Origin: Deferribacteres bacterium
GTDB lineage: Bacteria; Zhuqueibacterota; Zhuqueibacteria; Zhuqueibacterales; Geothermadaptataceae
Direction of reading: 5' to 3'
Length of the DNA stretch: 64,000 nucleotides
NCBI GenBank assembly: GCA_020633675.1
Contig: JACKDE010000001.1
Location: 1 to 64,000 of the forward strand
This document shows, one piece after another, positions 26,025 to 35,297 of this stretch (the stretch's first letter is position 1; every line of letters starts with the position of its first letter). The notes below the pieces were generated by a model that saw only the letters and a program-made list of their open reading frames with translations, was not told where the DNA came from and made no database searches. A program made the translations under genes and the position numbers.

Positions 26025-27722
26025 ATGACCTCAAAATTGTTTAAAGACGATTTAAACAAATTTATTATTACGCTCGCCAAAATGCGAGAACTGGTGGAAT
26101 ATTTTCCGGACGGTTTTGATTTTGGTATCGATCTGCATGATCCGGTTGTATATGATATTATTGAGATTAGTGCCAATTCCGAGACGTTTCGAGATGTTGT
26201 CGATAGTGAGCCATTTATGTCCGCGCTTTTTCGAGGGATGAAACGCCACATCACCCTGGAGATCCGCAATGCGCTGATCGAACTGCTGGAATCGATTCAA
26301 CCGCATGTCAAAAGCAAACATCTTAATCTTGTCAAACATGCTCACCGGACAATTGAAGATGCCAGCGTTGATCCTGCGATCATCGGGGTTGTGTGGCAGC
26401 TATATGTGCAGAATATTTTTGATAAAGCATTTTCCCGACCAAAGAAAAATAAACCGTTTTCTGCAAAGCTCAAAGAGCAGTTCGCACAATTGCTGGAGCA
26501 ACCCGATGCGCCGATTGCTGAAGAGATTTTTGCAAGCGGAGAAGAAGCTGTGCGTTACATAGAAGGCGAGCTTGATGAGACACTCATCATCGATATCGCT
26601 CCAAATGTGCTCGACAAATTGATCGAAGTTTTAGCGCACATTCCTGGGCATTACCCGGCCCGGGTTCTGGGCGAGCTCTATCTTCTGAACGATGGCTTGG
26701 CCAAAAAGGTATTGAAAGCCTGCAAGGGTATCGCGCAGCTGCATTTTCTCAAAATTTACTTTCTCAACAAGCTCGAACGAAGCGATACCGATTTCCCGGA
26801 ACGCTGGGCATGCCACAAGTTTTTGGTCACCGTGAACGATCCACATGCACTGCAGTTTATGCGCGAAGAACTGCTGCATTGGGAGTTTTGGGCGGACCAT
26901 CCCCAGCGCAAAAGCAAGCGCACTGGACTGATGTTTTACAGTCAGCTTTTCCAGTGGATGATCAGCCTGAAGGACCGGCGCGCCATCCCGGTATTCATCA
27001 AATTACTGTTTGAAGGCGAAAAGATGGGCTATCATCCTGAGGTTTTGGCGATCGCAGAAGACTTGCTTGCCGGTACGCCCTGGCTTGCAGAAGTGAAGCA
27101 GGGTGTGTACTACCTGAAGGAAGGCGAAACTGTTTTTGTTGAAAAAGACGTCGACGCAAACGCACAAATCGGCGAGAATCTTGAAAAATATGCATCGATG
27201 GTGCGGCGCCTGAACGGAAAGCCTCCCAAAAAATCTGACATTCGCAAAAAAGTCAAATACAGCACACGGCGCTGGAATGGAGCCTATCACGAAGACCTCG
27301 ATGGCTTACGCCCAATTGATTTGCCCGAGCCTGAAATTAAATATGAACTGCTCGAATCGATGATGATGGAATTTGAGCGCAAGGTGCGCCGTCGCAAAAC
27401 CCCGCGCAAAAAAGCCATGCGGCTTTTGCCGAAGTTCCAGGGTAAATGGATGACTCGTCCTCAAGCCGTACTGGGTGGCAAAATCCCCATCGCTTTGATC
27501 ATGCAGGAAGCGGAAGCTTTGGCGACAACCCGTGCGCAAAAAGAGCACTTTAAGCGCTACAAGCAGGATACCATTAATCGTCTGTATCTTGAGGCCGCTT
27601 CTCACTACGACGCATCCCAACACCGCGATGCAGCGCGAAAGGTCAACACGGTGCTTGCTCTGGATCCAAGCTATCCATTTGCGAAACGTCTCAAGCGCAA
27701 ACTTTTGCACAGTGCGTTCTAA
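26025..27722 (+). CDS. large helical protein of unknown function
   Basis: The 565-residue protein is not recognised. It has no signal peptide or membrane segment and so is cytoplasmic. The first 380 residues are mostly amphipathic helices that could form HEAT-like repeats (RNALIELLESIQPHVK, VLDKLIEVLAHIPGHYPARV, AIPVFIKLLFEGEKMGYHPE). A basic linker follows (KPPKKSDIRKKVKYSTRR, RKVRRRKTPRKKAM). The last 60 residues look like a TPR-type unit (LYLEAASHYDASQHRDAARK, LALDPSYPFAKRLK). The basic stretches could bind nucleic acid (inference). It precedes the nuclease-helicase gene on the same strand. Confidence 0.75.
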   Translation: MTSKLFKDDLNKFIITLAKMRELVEYFPDGFDFGIDLHDPVVYDIIEISANSETFRDVVDSEPFMSALFRGMKRHITLEIRNALIELLESIQPHVKSKHLNLVKHAHRTIEDASVDPAIIGVVWQLYVQNIFDKAFSRPKKNKPFSAKLKEQFAQLLEQPDAPIAEEIFASGEEAVRYIEGELDETLIIDIAPNVLDKLIEVLAHIPGHYPARVLGELYLLNDGLAKKVLKACKGIAQLHFLKIYFLNKLERSDTDFPERWACHKFLVTVNDPHALQFMREELLHWEFWADHPQRKSKRTGLMFYSQLFQWMISLKDRRAIPVFIKLLFEGEKMGYHPEVLAIAEDLLAGTPWLAEVKQGVYYLKEGETVFVEKDVDANAQIGENLEKYASMVRRLNGKPPKKSDIRKKVKYSTRRWNGAYHEDLDGLRPIDLPEPEIKYELLESMMMEFERKVRRRKTPRKKAMRLLPKFQGKWMTRPQAVLGGKIPIALIMQEAEALATTRAQKEHFKRYKQDTINRLYLEAASHYDASQHRDAARKVNTVLALDPSYPFAKRLKRKLLHSAF

Positions 27723-27852
27723 AAAATAGAGACAATCCCCGTCTGCAGATTCCAGTCTCTGCCCTCCGTTCTCCAGCACTTTCTGCTTGCTATTCTCTGC
27801 CGCAATTTGTAGCATCCTGTCGCATGATTTTCCGCCTGCTGCTCCTTTATAG

Positions 27853-27870
27853 CCTTGCCGTGCAGCAAGG
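27853..27870 (+). terminator. possible hairpin after the 565-residue gene
   Basis: CCTTGC (27853-27858) and GCAAGG (27865-27870) form a 6-bp stem with a 6-nt loop. A T-rich stretch TTCTTCTGTG follows. It lies 130 nt past the stop and 28 nt before the next start codon, so it could equally act as a leader structure of the nuclease-helicase gene. Confidence 0.35.
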
Positions 27871-27898
27871 TTCTTCTGTGCTTCTATGAAAGGATAAA

Positions 27899-30800
27899 AT
27901 GAAGTTTGTTGCCGATCTGCACGTGCACTCACACTACTCGCGCGCGACCAGCAAAAATCTCAATCTCGAAAATATGGCCAAATGGGCGCAGCTCAAAGGC
28001 ATTCAGCTTGTCGGGACCGGGGATTTTGTACATCCGGGGTGGATGGCGGAGTTACGCGAAAAATTGCAGCCGGCCGAACCAGGACTTTTCCGCCTCAGGC
28101 CAGAGTATGCAAGGGCTACCCAAAACGAAGTGCCGGCATCCTGCGCTGCAGAGGTGCGCTTTATGCTCACCGTCGAGATATCCAATATTTACAAGCGCCA
28201 CGACAAAGTCCGTAAAGTCCATAATTTGATTTTCGCACCCGATTTTGCCGCAGCGGAGAAAATCCAGGCTAAGCTCGACAGCATTGGTAACATCCATGCG
28301 GATGGACGCCCGATCCTCGGGCTTGATTCCCACGATTTGCTCGAGATCGCCCTCGACAGTGATCCCAGTGTCATCTTTGTACCGGCTCATATCTGGACGC
28401 CGTGGTTTTCGGCGCTGGGCTCGAAGGGCGGTTTCGATAGCATGGAAGCTTATCTCGGTGATTTGCTGCCACATGTTTTTGCTGTCGAAACCGGATTAAG
28501 CTCAGACCCGCCGATGAACTGGCGCCTGTCGCAACTCGATCCCTATGTGCTGATCTCCAATTCAGATGCGCATTCTCCCGCCAAGCTCGGCCGTGAAGCA
28601 ACGCTTTTTGACAGCGAATTCAGCTACCCGGCAATTTATCAGGCGCTTTCGCAACCAGAAAAAGGCGGCCTTGTCGGCACGCTGGAATTTTTTCCGGAAG
28701 AAGGGAAATACCACTACGATGGCCATCGCTCCTGCAAACAGCGCTTGCATCCAAGCGAAACATTGATACACGAGGGACTCTGCCCGGTTTGCAAAAAACC
28801 AGTGATTGTTGGCGTATTGGCTCGCGTCGAGAAACTGGCGGACCGTGAGCGAAACAGCAACGATCGGCCGCCACACTGGCGCCCTTACCTCAGTCTGATT
28901 CCTCTACCGGAAATCATCTCCGATGTAAAGCAGGTTGGTGCCGCCAGCAAGACTGTGCAAAGTGCCTACCAGCAGCTCTTAGCCCGGTTGGGCAATGAAC
29001 TGTTTGTTTTGCGCGACGCTGAGCTGAACGACATTGAAAAAGCAGCAGGATCATTGCTTGCTGAAGCCATCCGTCGAGTGCGCGCGGGACAGGTCGACAT
29101 TGCATCCGGCTACGACGGTGAATTTGGGGAGATCCGGATATTCAAGGACGACGAAAGACTGGAATGGCAGCGACAAAACACATTTTTCCCGGAGAATCCG
29201 GCTCAAACGAACGGCAAGACCCGCAATGATGCGAAACACGATAGAGCAGAACCAGGCACGATTAAAACGAGCGAGAATATCAATATGCAAATCCCCGCTG
29301 ACAAGCTTAAAGAAAGCCAGGCCCCAGAATCTGGCGACGCAAAAAAAACGGCCGTTGCGTCGGTTTCTGACGTGCAAATTGGTAATCAGTTGCCGGAAAA
29401 AGTCAATGCTGCCCAGTGGCGAGCGGTGACGCATGCTGGCGGGCATTTGCTGATCGTTGCCGGGCCGGGCACGGGCAAAACCCACACACTAACGATGCGC
29501 ATCGCACATGTAGTGCAATGTTTTGATCCGGGCGGCGACATTTTGGCGATCACTTTTACCAACAAAGCGGCGGAAGAGATGCAGCAACGTTTGCAGCCGC
29601 GTTTGCAGGATGAAAATATCGTGGTGACTGCCACAACTTTTCACAGCTTTTGCTTGCATTTTTTGCGCATGCACAGAGATGCAGCGCGCATCCCTGCCGA
29701 TTTCAACATCGCCACAGAGCGCGATATCGAACAAACATTGAAAGCATGCTGGCCGGAAGCTTCAGCGGCAGAGCGCAAAAAGCGCAAGCTCACCATCTCT
29801 GCATGGAAGGCCCGCGCAGATTTTACTGAAATATCGGAGGACGTCGAGCAATACAACCAGGCATTACGTGCACAGGGACTGCTCGATTTTGATGATCTGA
29901 TTGTCGAAGCGCTGTATCTTCTGCAAAATGACACCAAAATTCATAAGGCAACACGTGCGACCTATCCTTACATTTTTGTCGACGAATATCAGGACATCAA
30001 TGCGGCACAGCATGCTTTGCTGTTGGCCCTGACCGGAGAGAAAACGCTTGTCACCGCGATCGGAGATCCAAATCAGGCGATTTACAGTTTTCGTGGCTCA
30101 GATGCCGGATTTTTTGCACGTTTTACCGAAGATTTTCCCGGTGCCAAGGTGATGCAGCTCGGGGATAATTATCGTTCCGGTCAAAATATTTTGAGCGCTT
30201 CCGGGCAGGTGATTGCGAGGAACAGCCTGGGCGAGTTACCCGCGCTGACTGCAAAAATCGCCCAAAGTGGCCAGCTTACCCTGCACGAAACCGCCAGCGA
30301 AGACGCCGAAGCCGAGTACATAGTGCATTGCATTGAGAAGCTGGTCGGCGGCACCAGCATGTTTTCGCAGGATTCCGGCCGTGTACTTAGCGAAAAAGAT
30401 TCGGAAGTCAGTTTCGGTGATATCGCCGTGCTGTACCGATTGAACAGCCAGCGCAAGGCGCTTGAAGAAGCATTTGCGCGCAGCGGCATTCCATATCAGG
30501 TCTCGGGCGATAAACCATTGGTGGCGCAGCCGGGCGTTTCACACATTTTGACCGTGTTGCAATTGGCAGGTGCGATGCCGGTTCCCGTCGAGCGAGTGAG
30601 CGCATTGATGCATGAATTGATCGATGGCGTGGGCGAACAAACGACGACTGCGCTTTTTGCGGACGATCAGTCGACAAGTGAGCAGATTACCTTTGAACGT
30701 TTGCTGCAGCGCGTAGCAGGAAAAAAAGCCGGACTTGGCCGTGCAGCCACAGCGATTCAGGCTTTTATACAGGACATCACGGATTTGCAAGCGCGTCTCG

Positions 30801-31339
30801 GGGATGTCGGTATCGCCGCCACATTGCAGCATCTTTTCGTTTTGGGTGGCTGGCAGCGCAAGCTATCGCAGGATGAGCGTTTGGCGCAAGCCTGGCAGCG
30901 CCTGTCCCGCCTGGCGTTGCTGTGTTCCGGGCTGCGCGAATTCATCGACGAATTGCATTTGCAGCGTGCTAACGATGCGCTGGACGCCCGTGCCGAACGC
31001 ATTTCGTTGATGACGCTGCACGCAGCGAAAGGACTGGAGTTCCCGGTGGTGTTTATTGCCGGCTGTGAGCAAAATTTGCTGCCGCTGCAACTGGATGGCT
31101 ATGCCTCAACCATCGACGAGGAGAGACGCCTGTTTTACGTCGGCATGACCCGCGCAAAGGAGCAGCTCTTTTTGCTGCGTGCCAAAAAACGCACATTGTT
31201 CGGCAAGACGCGCGATACTGCACCATCGCCATTTTGGGCCGACATCGAAGATGCTCTGAAAATGTACGATGTCAGCAGTGTGCGCAAAGCCAAGCGTGAT
31301 AAAAAGACGGTCGCCAATCAAATGGATTTGTTTGGTTGA
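27899..31339 (+). CDS. endonuclease Q-like PHP nuclease fused to UvrD/Rep-family helicase
   Basis: The 1,146-residue protein joins two DNA-repair modules. Residues 1-420 match the endonuclease Q family. DLHVHSHYSRAT holds metal ligands Asp6, His8 and His10, SNSDAHSPAKLG is another PHP motif, and a zinc site is formed by Cys279, His284, Cys295 and Cys298. A polar linker (about 430-490) leads to an SF1 helicase. It has Walker A GPGTGKTHTL, FVDEYQDIN, GDPNQAIYSFRGSD, QLGDNYRSGQNI, LHAAKGLEFPVVFIAGCE and YVGMTRAKEQLF. EndoQ enzymes nick DNA 5' of deaminated bases; the helicase could open the nicked duplex (inference). AGGA lies just before the ATG. Confidence 0.9.
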   Translation: MKFVADLHVHSHYSRATSKNLNLENMAKWAQLKGIQLVGTGDFVHPGWMAELREKLQPAEPGLFRLRPEYARATQNEVPASCAAEVRFMLTVEISNIYKRHDKVRKVHNLIFAPDFAAAEKIQAKLDSIGNIHADGRPILGLDSHDLLEIALDSDPSVIFVPAHIWTPWFSALGSKGGFDSMEAYLGDLLPHVFAVETGLSSDPPMNWRLSQLDPYVLISNSDAHSPAKLGREATLFDSEFSYPAIYQALSQPEKGGLVGTLEFFPEEGKYHYDGHRSCKQRLHPSETLIHEGLCPVCKKPVIVGVLARVEKLADRERNSNDRPPHWRPYLSLIPLPEIISDVKQVGAASKTVQSAYQQLLARLGNELFVLRDAELNDIEKAAGSLLAEAIRRVRAGQVDIASGYDGEFGEIRIFKDDERLEWQRQNTFFPENPAQTNGKTRNDAKHDRAEPGTIKTSENINMQIPADKLKESQAPESGDAKKTAVASVSDVQIGNQLPEKVNAAQWRAVTHAGGHLLIVAGPGTGKTHTLTMRIAHVVQCFDPGGDILAITFTNKAAEEMQQRLQPRLQDENIVVTATTFHSFCLHFLRMHRDAARIPADFNIATERDIEQTLKACWPEASAAERKKRKLTISAWKARADFTEISEDVEQYNQALRAQGLLDFDDLIVEALYLLQNDTKIHKATRATYPYIFVDEYQDINAAQHALLLALTGEKTLVTAIGDPNQAIYSFRGSDAGFFARFTEDFPGAKVMQLGDNYRSGQNILSASGQVIARNSLGELPALTAKIAQSGQLTLHETASEDAEAEYIVHCIEKLVGGTSMFSQDSGRVLSEKDSEVSFGDIAVLYRLNSQRKALEEAFARSGIPYQVSGDKPLVAQPGVSHILTVLQLAGAMPVPVERVSALMHELIDGVGEQTTTALFADDQSTSEQITFERLLQRVAGKKAGLGRAATAIQAFIQDITDLQARLGDVGIAATLQHLFVLGGWQRKLSQDERLAQAWQRLSRLALLCSGLREFIDELHLQRANDALDARAERISLMTLHAAKGLEFPVVFIAGCEQNLLPLQLDGYASTIDEERRLFYVGMTRAKEQLFLLRAKKRTLFGKTRDTAPSPFWADIEDALKMYDVSSVRKAKRDKKTVANQMDLFG

Positions 31340-31425
31340 TGGATGCAAAGATACCGATTTTTATGGGCGATCCGCCGGCTCGCCCATATGCCGGGAATGC
31401 CAAACGATCATGAATACCTGCCAAA

Positions 31426-32595
31426 ATGAATAAAGATCACTTTTTAGTCTCGTTCAAAAAGCAGCCACTATGGCAATGGTTACTGTATCTGCTAGCCTGG
31501 ACTGGTGCCATCGCAATTGGCTATATTCTGATTTCCAACGCCATGCTGGAAGAATCCGCGCCGCGTCGTATCCACGTCCTGCTGGTGCGCTGGACCGCGA
31601 CATTATACTTGTTCGGCCTGGCTGTACCGGCCATTGCTGTACTTGCACACAAATTTCCCCTGGAAGCCGGTGCATGGCAAAGGCGGTTGGTCTTGCATCT
31701 CTTGGCAGCAATACTTTTTACGGTGGCGTTTGAAATCGCCATCGAGCGATTGACACTGTTGTATCTCAAGACAGTTGCTGGTCCAATGGCCATGCGTCAG
31801 CCAAATTTCACTCTTCGCACCCAAATGAACCGGGAAGGCGGTTTCGGCTACCTGTATTTTCTGATCCGGTTTTTCGCACCGACATTCCTGTCGTATTGGG
31901 TGGTGCTGAGCTTGAGCCAAATGGTGGGTTCCTATCGAAAGCTGCGCGAACGCGAATTGCAGACCAGCCAGCTACAGTCACAGCTTGCCAGGGCGCAGTT
32001 ACAGGCACTGAAAAACCAACTGCACCCGCATTTTTTGTTCAACACCCTGCATACCCTGTCTTCGTTGGTGTATCAGGATGCACGCGCTGCCGATAAAATG
32101 ATTCGGCAGTTGAGCGACCTGCTGCGAATGGCAATGGCCAATGCCGATGTACAGGAAGTCACATTGCGCGAAGAGCTCGATTTTCTTGATATTTATCTCG
32201 AAATTATGGCGACCCGCTATCGCGACCGCTTTGAAGTCCATCGCGACATTGCTTCTGAAACCCTTGATGCGTTGATGCCAAACCTGATTCTGCAATTGCT
32301 GGTTGAAAATGCCATCAAACACGGCATCGAAAAAACGGCGGGCAAGGGCACTATCCATATTTGCACCAAAAAAGATGGGCAAAAATTGGTGGTCGAAATC
32401 AGTGACAACGGACCGGGCCTTGCTGGCAGCCTGGAGCAGGCAATGCAAAAAGGTATGGGCTTGCGGAATACCGTGACGCGCCTGCAGCAATTGTATGGCG
32501 AGAACCAGCATCTGCGTTTTGAAAGTTTGCCTGAAAATGGTCTGAAAATCTCACTTGCCGTCCCATTTCATACGCAGCAAAACCAAGCTGTTTGA
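31426..32595 (+). CDS. LytS-type sensor histidine kinase
   Basis: The 389-residue protein has about four N-terminal membrane helices (WLLYLLAWTGAIAIGYILIS, YLFGLAVPAIAVLAH, LVLHLLAAILFTVAFEIAI, FFAPTFLSYWVVLSLSQM), then a coiled coil. The His_kinase domain carries the phospho-acceptor in HPHFLFNTLHTL. The ATPase domain has NLILQLLVENAIKHG (N box) and ISDNGPGLAG. These kinases normally partner LytTR regulators, but none is adjacent; the only one in the window is at 375-1148. It stands directly upstream of the sigma factor gene, with a 58-nt gap. Confidence 0.93.
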   Translation: MNKDHFLVSFKKQPLWQWLLYLLAWTGAIAIGYILISNAMLEESAPRRIHVLLVRWTATLYLFGLAVPAIAVLAHKFPLEAGAWQRRLVLHLLAAILFTVAFEIAIERLTLLYLKTVAGPMAMRQPNFTLRTQMNREGGFGYLYFLIRFFAPTFLSYWVVLSLSQMVGSYRKLRERELQTSQLQSQLARAQLQALKNQLHPHFLFNTLHTLSSLVYQDARAADKMIRQLSDLLRMAMANADVQEVTLREELDFLDIYLEIMATRYRDRFEVHRDIASETLDALMPNLILQLLVENAIKHGIEKTAGKGTIHICTKKDGQKLVVEISDNGPGLAGSLEQAMQKGMGLRNTVTRLQQLYGENQHLRFESLPENGLKISLAVPFHTQQNQAV

Positions 32596-32653
32596 TGCCT
32601 TCCTTTTTGCAAGTGTAACCTTTTTTTCCTGCCGTGCGTTATCTGCATAGACG

Positions 32654-33184
32654 ATGATGAGAACCTTTAAAAAAATGATGCATCAGCACCGGGATCGCGT
32701 GTTCACATTCGCGCTTTACTATCTCGGTCAATACGAAGAGGCGGAAGACGTCACCCAGGAAGTCTTTGTCCGTCTCTGGAAATACGGCGATCGAGTCGAG
32801 GCGGGCAAGCTCGAGCATTGGCTGATTACTGTGACGCGCAACGCCTGCTTCGATGCCCTGCGTCGACGCAAGGTGTATCAAGCTCATGTGACCAGCACCG
32901 ACTTGAGCGAGCGTGATTTTGCCGAACTTGCGGACGATGCTGACTCGCCTGAACAGCTTACGGAAAACAGCGATTTTCAGGAAAAACTGGAACACGCATT
33001 GGCAAAAATCGATGATCCGTATCGCTCGATTCTCATCCTTCGCGAAATTCAGGATTATAAATATGAACAAATCGGCGATGCGCTGGACTTGCCTTTGAAT
33101 ACGGTAAAGGCTTATTTGCATCGCGGCAGAAAAATGTTACGTGAACAATTGAAATGCGTTTGGGAAGATGAAAAGCACATCTAA
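32654..33184 (+). CDS. ECF RNA polymerase sigma factor
   Basis: The 176-residue protein has sigma region 2 (RVFTFALYYLGQYEEAEDVTQEVFVRLWK, VTRNACFDALRRRK). It also has region 4 (LILREIQDYKYEQIGDALDLPLNTVKAYLHRGRKML). This two-region layout defines an extracytoplasmic-function sigma factor. The next gene overlaps its end by 17 nt and encodes the cognate anti-sigma factor. The start may be either of two adjacent ATGs (32654 or 32657). Confidence 0.95.
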   Translation: MMRTFKKMMHQHRDRVFTFALYYLGQYEEAEDVTQEVFVRLWKYGDRVEAGKLEHWLITVTRNACFDALRRRKVYQAHVTSTDLSERDFAELADDADSPEQLTENSDFQEKLEHALAKIDDPYRSILILREIQDYKYEQIGDALDLPLNTVKAYLHRGRKMLREQLKCVWEDEKHI

Positions 33185-33713
33185 AAAATGGACCTGTTCC
33201 GACGTGCAGGACAACATCGAAGCTTATCTCGATACTGCCTTGCCCGAACAGGAAATGCAGCTAATCAAACTGCACGTGCAGGACTGCCATGGCTGCCAAG
33301 GCGAGCTAAAGCTGGCGCAGCGCATTCAGCAATCCTTGCGCACGCTGCCCCCAAAGCCTTGCCCCGAGGTCGTTACGAGCAGTACTTTGGCGGCTGTGCG
33401 CCAGCAGCGCTATGCAAAATGGCGCAATGCTTTGCTGCATAAGCGTGTCTGGCGACCGGCGCTGGCCGGCGCAAGTTTTTTGCTGCTGGCATTACTGTTG
33501 CTTGATCGTGTCTTTTGGCATGATACCGCGCCGCCATACAGCTCGGAGGAAGTTGCCCTGGCCGAGCTCGATGTCAAATGGACAATTGCCTACCTGGGCA
33601 ATCTCGGCAAAAAGACCGGTGTGACGGTGCGCGACCAGGTGCTCGAGCCGGAGGTTGTTGCGCCGCTGCAAGAAGCGCTGCGTGCGGTTATTGGCTCTGA
33701 AAATGAGCACTGA
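33168..33713 (+). CDS. zinc-finger anti-sigma factor
   Basis: The 181-residue product has an N-terminal cytoplasmic anti-sigma domain with the zinc motif LHVQDCHGCQ (His-x3-Cys-x2-Cys). One membrane helix follows (ALAGASFLLLALLLLDRVFW), and about 70 periplasmic residues complete it. It should hold the upstream ECF sigma factor at the membrane until a signal releases it. The signal is unknown. The overlap with the sigma gene shows coupling, and the DUF4252 genes behind it are likely targets or part of the signalling unit. Confidence 0.92.
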   Translation: MKSTSKKWTCSDVQDNIEAYLDTALPEQEMQLIKLHVQDCHGCQGELKLAQRIQQSLRTLPPKPCPEVVTSSTLAAVRQQRYAKWRNALLHKRVWRPALAGASFLLLALLLLDRVFWHDTAPPYSSEEVALAELDVKWTIAYLGNLGKKTGVTVRDQVLEPEVVAPLQEALRAVIGSENEH

Positions 33714-33827
33714 AGGCCGTTGTGTGCGCCATTTTGGAAAGCTTTGCTGTGTTGACTGAGCGTACGCAGTCGCATGGCCTAGCGGAAAATGTCTGAAATT
33801 CAACTTTAACAATATGAAGAGGAAATC

Positions 33828-34391
33828 ATGAAAACCATTAAAATCATGACCATCATGCTCGTGTTGCTGTTCGCGGTCGCGCTATTTGGCCAGGAAGAAT
33901 CTTTGAAAAAAAATCCGGGTTATTTCAACCTGGACAATATCCGCACCACGTTTAGCGATGAGCCGACGCTTGAAATCAATCTTGAAGGCTTTCTGCTCTC
34001 CATGGCAGCCAGTGCAACCAAGGTCGCCGAACCGGATTTGGCAGAGGTGCTCGATAATCTCCTGTATGTGCGTGTTGAGCGTTACGACCTGCCTCGCGAT
34101 AAGCGCGACGAAGTGCAGGGTAAGAACGGCGAGCTGGCTAAAAAACTCGATAAAGAAGGCTGGGAGCGTGTAGTGCGTGTGCGTGAAAACGAAGATGACG
34201 TTTATGTCTACCTGAAACCGGAGAACAAAAAAATCGTCGGTATTGTGGTGATGGCGATTGAAGGCTCAAAGAGTGTGCTGTTCGCCAATATCGTCGGCAA
34301 TATCGACCCGGATCAAATCGGGCGGCTGGGCAACCGCTGGGATCTCAATCATCTCGACAGCGCGCGCTGGGAGTCCCGGCGTCGGCGTTAA
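33828..34391 (+). CDS. DUF4252 family exported protein
   Basis: The 187-residue protein has a signal peptide (IMLVLLFAVALFGQ) and a mature part of the DUF4252 type, with LLYVRVERYDLPRD, GWERVVRVRENEDDVYVYLKPE and IVGIVVMAIEGSKSVLFANIVGNIDPDQIGRL. Its function is unknown. Such proteins are commonly encoded beside ECF sigma/anti-sigma pairs in FCB bacteria. AGAGGAAA precedes the ATG. A gap of 114 nt separates it from the anti-sigma gene. Confidence 0.85.
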   Translation: MKTIKIMTIMLVLLFAVALFGQEESLKKNPGYFNLDNIRTTFSDEPTLEINLEGFLLSMAASATKVAEPDLAEVLDNLLYVRVERYDLPRDKRDEVQGKNGELAKKLDKEGWERVVRVRENEDDVYVYLKPENKKIVGIVVMAIEGSKSVLFANIVGNIDPDQIGRLGNRWDLNHLDSARWESRRRR

Positions 34392-34511
34392 CGTTGGCAT
34401 GAAACCTTGCCATTAAAGACAAATCACTCCACCTTGCAGCGTGGGGTGCGAAACGTTCACAAACTTCTTTTGCTGGGCATCCGGGTGCGAATCAGAATAA
34501 AGGATTAGCTG

Positions 34512-35069
34512 ATGAAAAATGCGAAACTCAAAGTGCTGACGGCTCTATTTCTGCTGCTACCGTTGTTCAATGGCTGCTTTTGGACGCCGGAGTTTTCCGC
34601 CATTGTTGCGGAGATAGAGCGCCAGGCGCCAGAAGCCGATTTTCGGCGCGAAATTCAGCTCAACCTTGGACCCGCCTCGATCGGCCTGGCGCGTACTCTG
34701 CTGGGGCTGGCGCCGGATGAGCGCGAAATCCGTCTTGCGCGCGATATTCTTCGCGATGTGCAGCATATCAAAATTGCCGTTTATGAGACGTATAATTTGC
34801 GCTCGGCACGGCAGGTAGAATTGCCAAACGCCGTAGCAAAAATGATCGAGAAACATCATTGGAAAACCGCAGTGCGGGCGCATGAAGATGACGAGTTTGT
34901 CATGGCCGTCTATAAGCAACACCGCCAATCGATTGCTGAAATGTTTGTACTCTCCCTTGATCGTAACGAACTGGTGCTGGTGCAGGTGGATGGCCGGCTG
35001 GATAAATTGTTCAAACGGGTGATGGAAGAGCATGCCGATGTCGGCGATATTTTTATTTCCGGACGCTAA
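34512..35069 (+). CDS. DUF4252-like lipoprotein
   Basis: The 185-residue product is a second, diverged DUF4252-type protein. It carries a lipoprotein signal (LTALFLLLPLFNGC), then VQHIKIAVYETYNLRS, KHHWKTAVRAHEDDEFVMAVYKQ and ELVLVQVDGRLDKLFKRVME, which align with the same segments of its neighbour. It is expected to be membrane-anchored and to face the periplasm. It completes the apparent sigma/anti-sigma/DUF4252 unit. Confidence 0.82.
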   Translation: MKNAKLKVLTALFLLLPLFNGCFWTPEFSAIVAEIERQAPEADFRREIQLNLGPASIGLARTLLGLAPDEREIRLARDILRDVQHIKIAVYETYNLRSARQVELPNAVAKMIEKHHWKTAVRAHEDDEFVMAVYKQHRQSIAEMFVLSLDRNELVLVQVDGRLDKLFKRVMEEHADVGDIFISGR

Positions 35070-35082
35070 CTGGCATGAAACG

Positions 35083-35110
35083 CGGGCGCTGTCACCTCAG
35101 GCCGCGCCCG
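35083..35110 (+). terminator. GC-rich hairpin after the DUF4252 genes
   Basis: CGGGCGC (35083-35089) pairs with GCGCCCG (35104-35110) across a 14-nt loop, 14 nt past the stop codon. There is only a weak T-rich tail (CTTCAAATCT), so intrinsic termination is possible but not certain. Confidence 0.4.
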
Positions 35111-35297
35111 GCTTCAAATCTGACCTAATCTATGCTTGCAAACCTTCTTGCTCTCTGGATGCAGCCAGCCAAAAGTTTGCACACAGTCTGCCGAAATTCT
35201 GCAAATCTGTCCTTGAAAGCCTGCCTTGATTCGATTATTTTAACTAAACATGCAATTCAACTCACGATAGAAATGACTATTTCATGAGGAGGAAGAT

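Noticed and set aside
31362..31388. 8-bp hairpin TATGGGCG/CGCCCATA after the nuclease-helicase gene as a terminator
   Set aside because: There is no T-run on the plus strand after the stem; it may be a spacer structure only.
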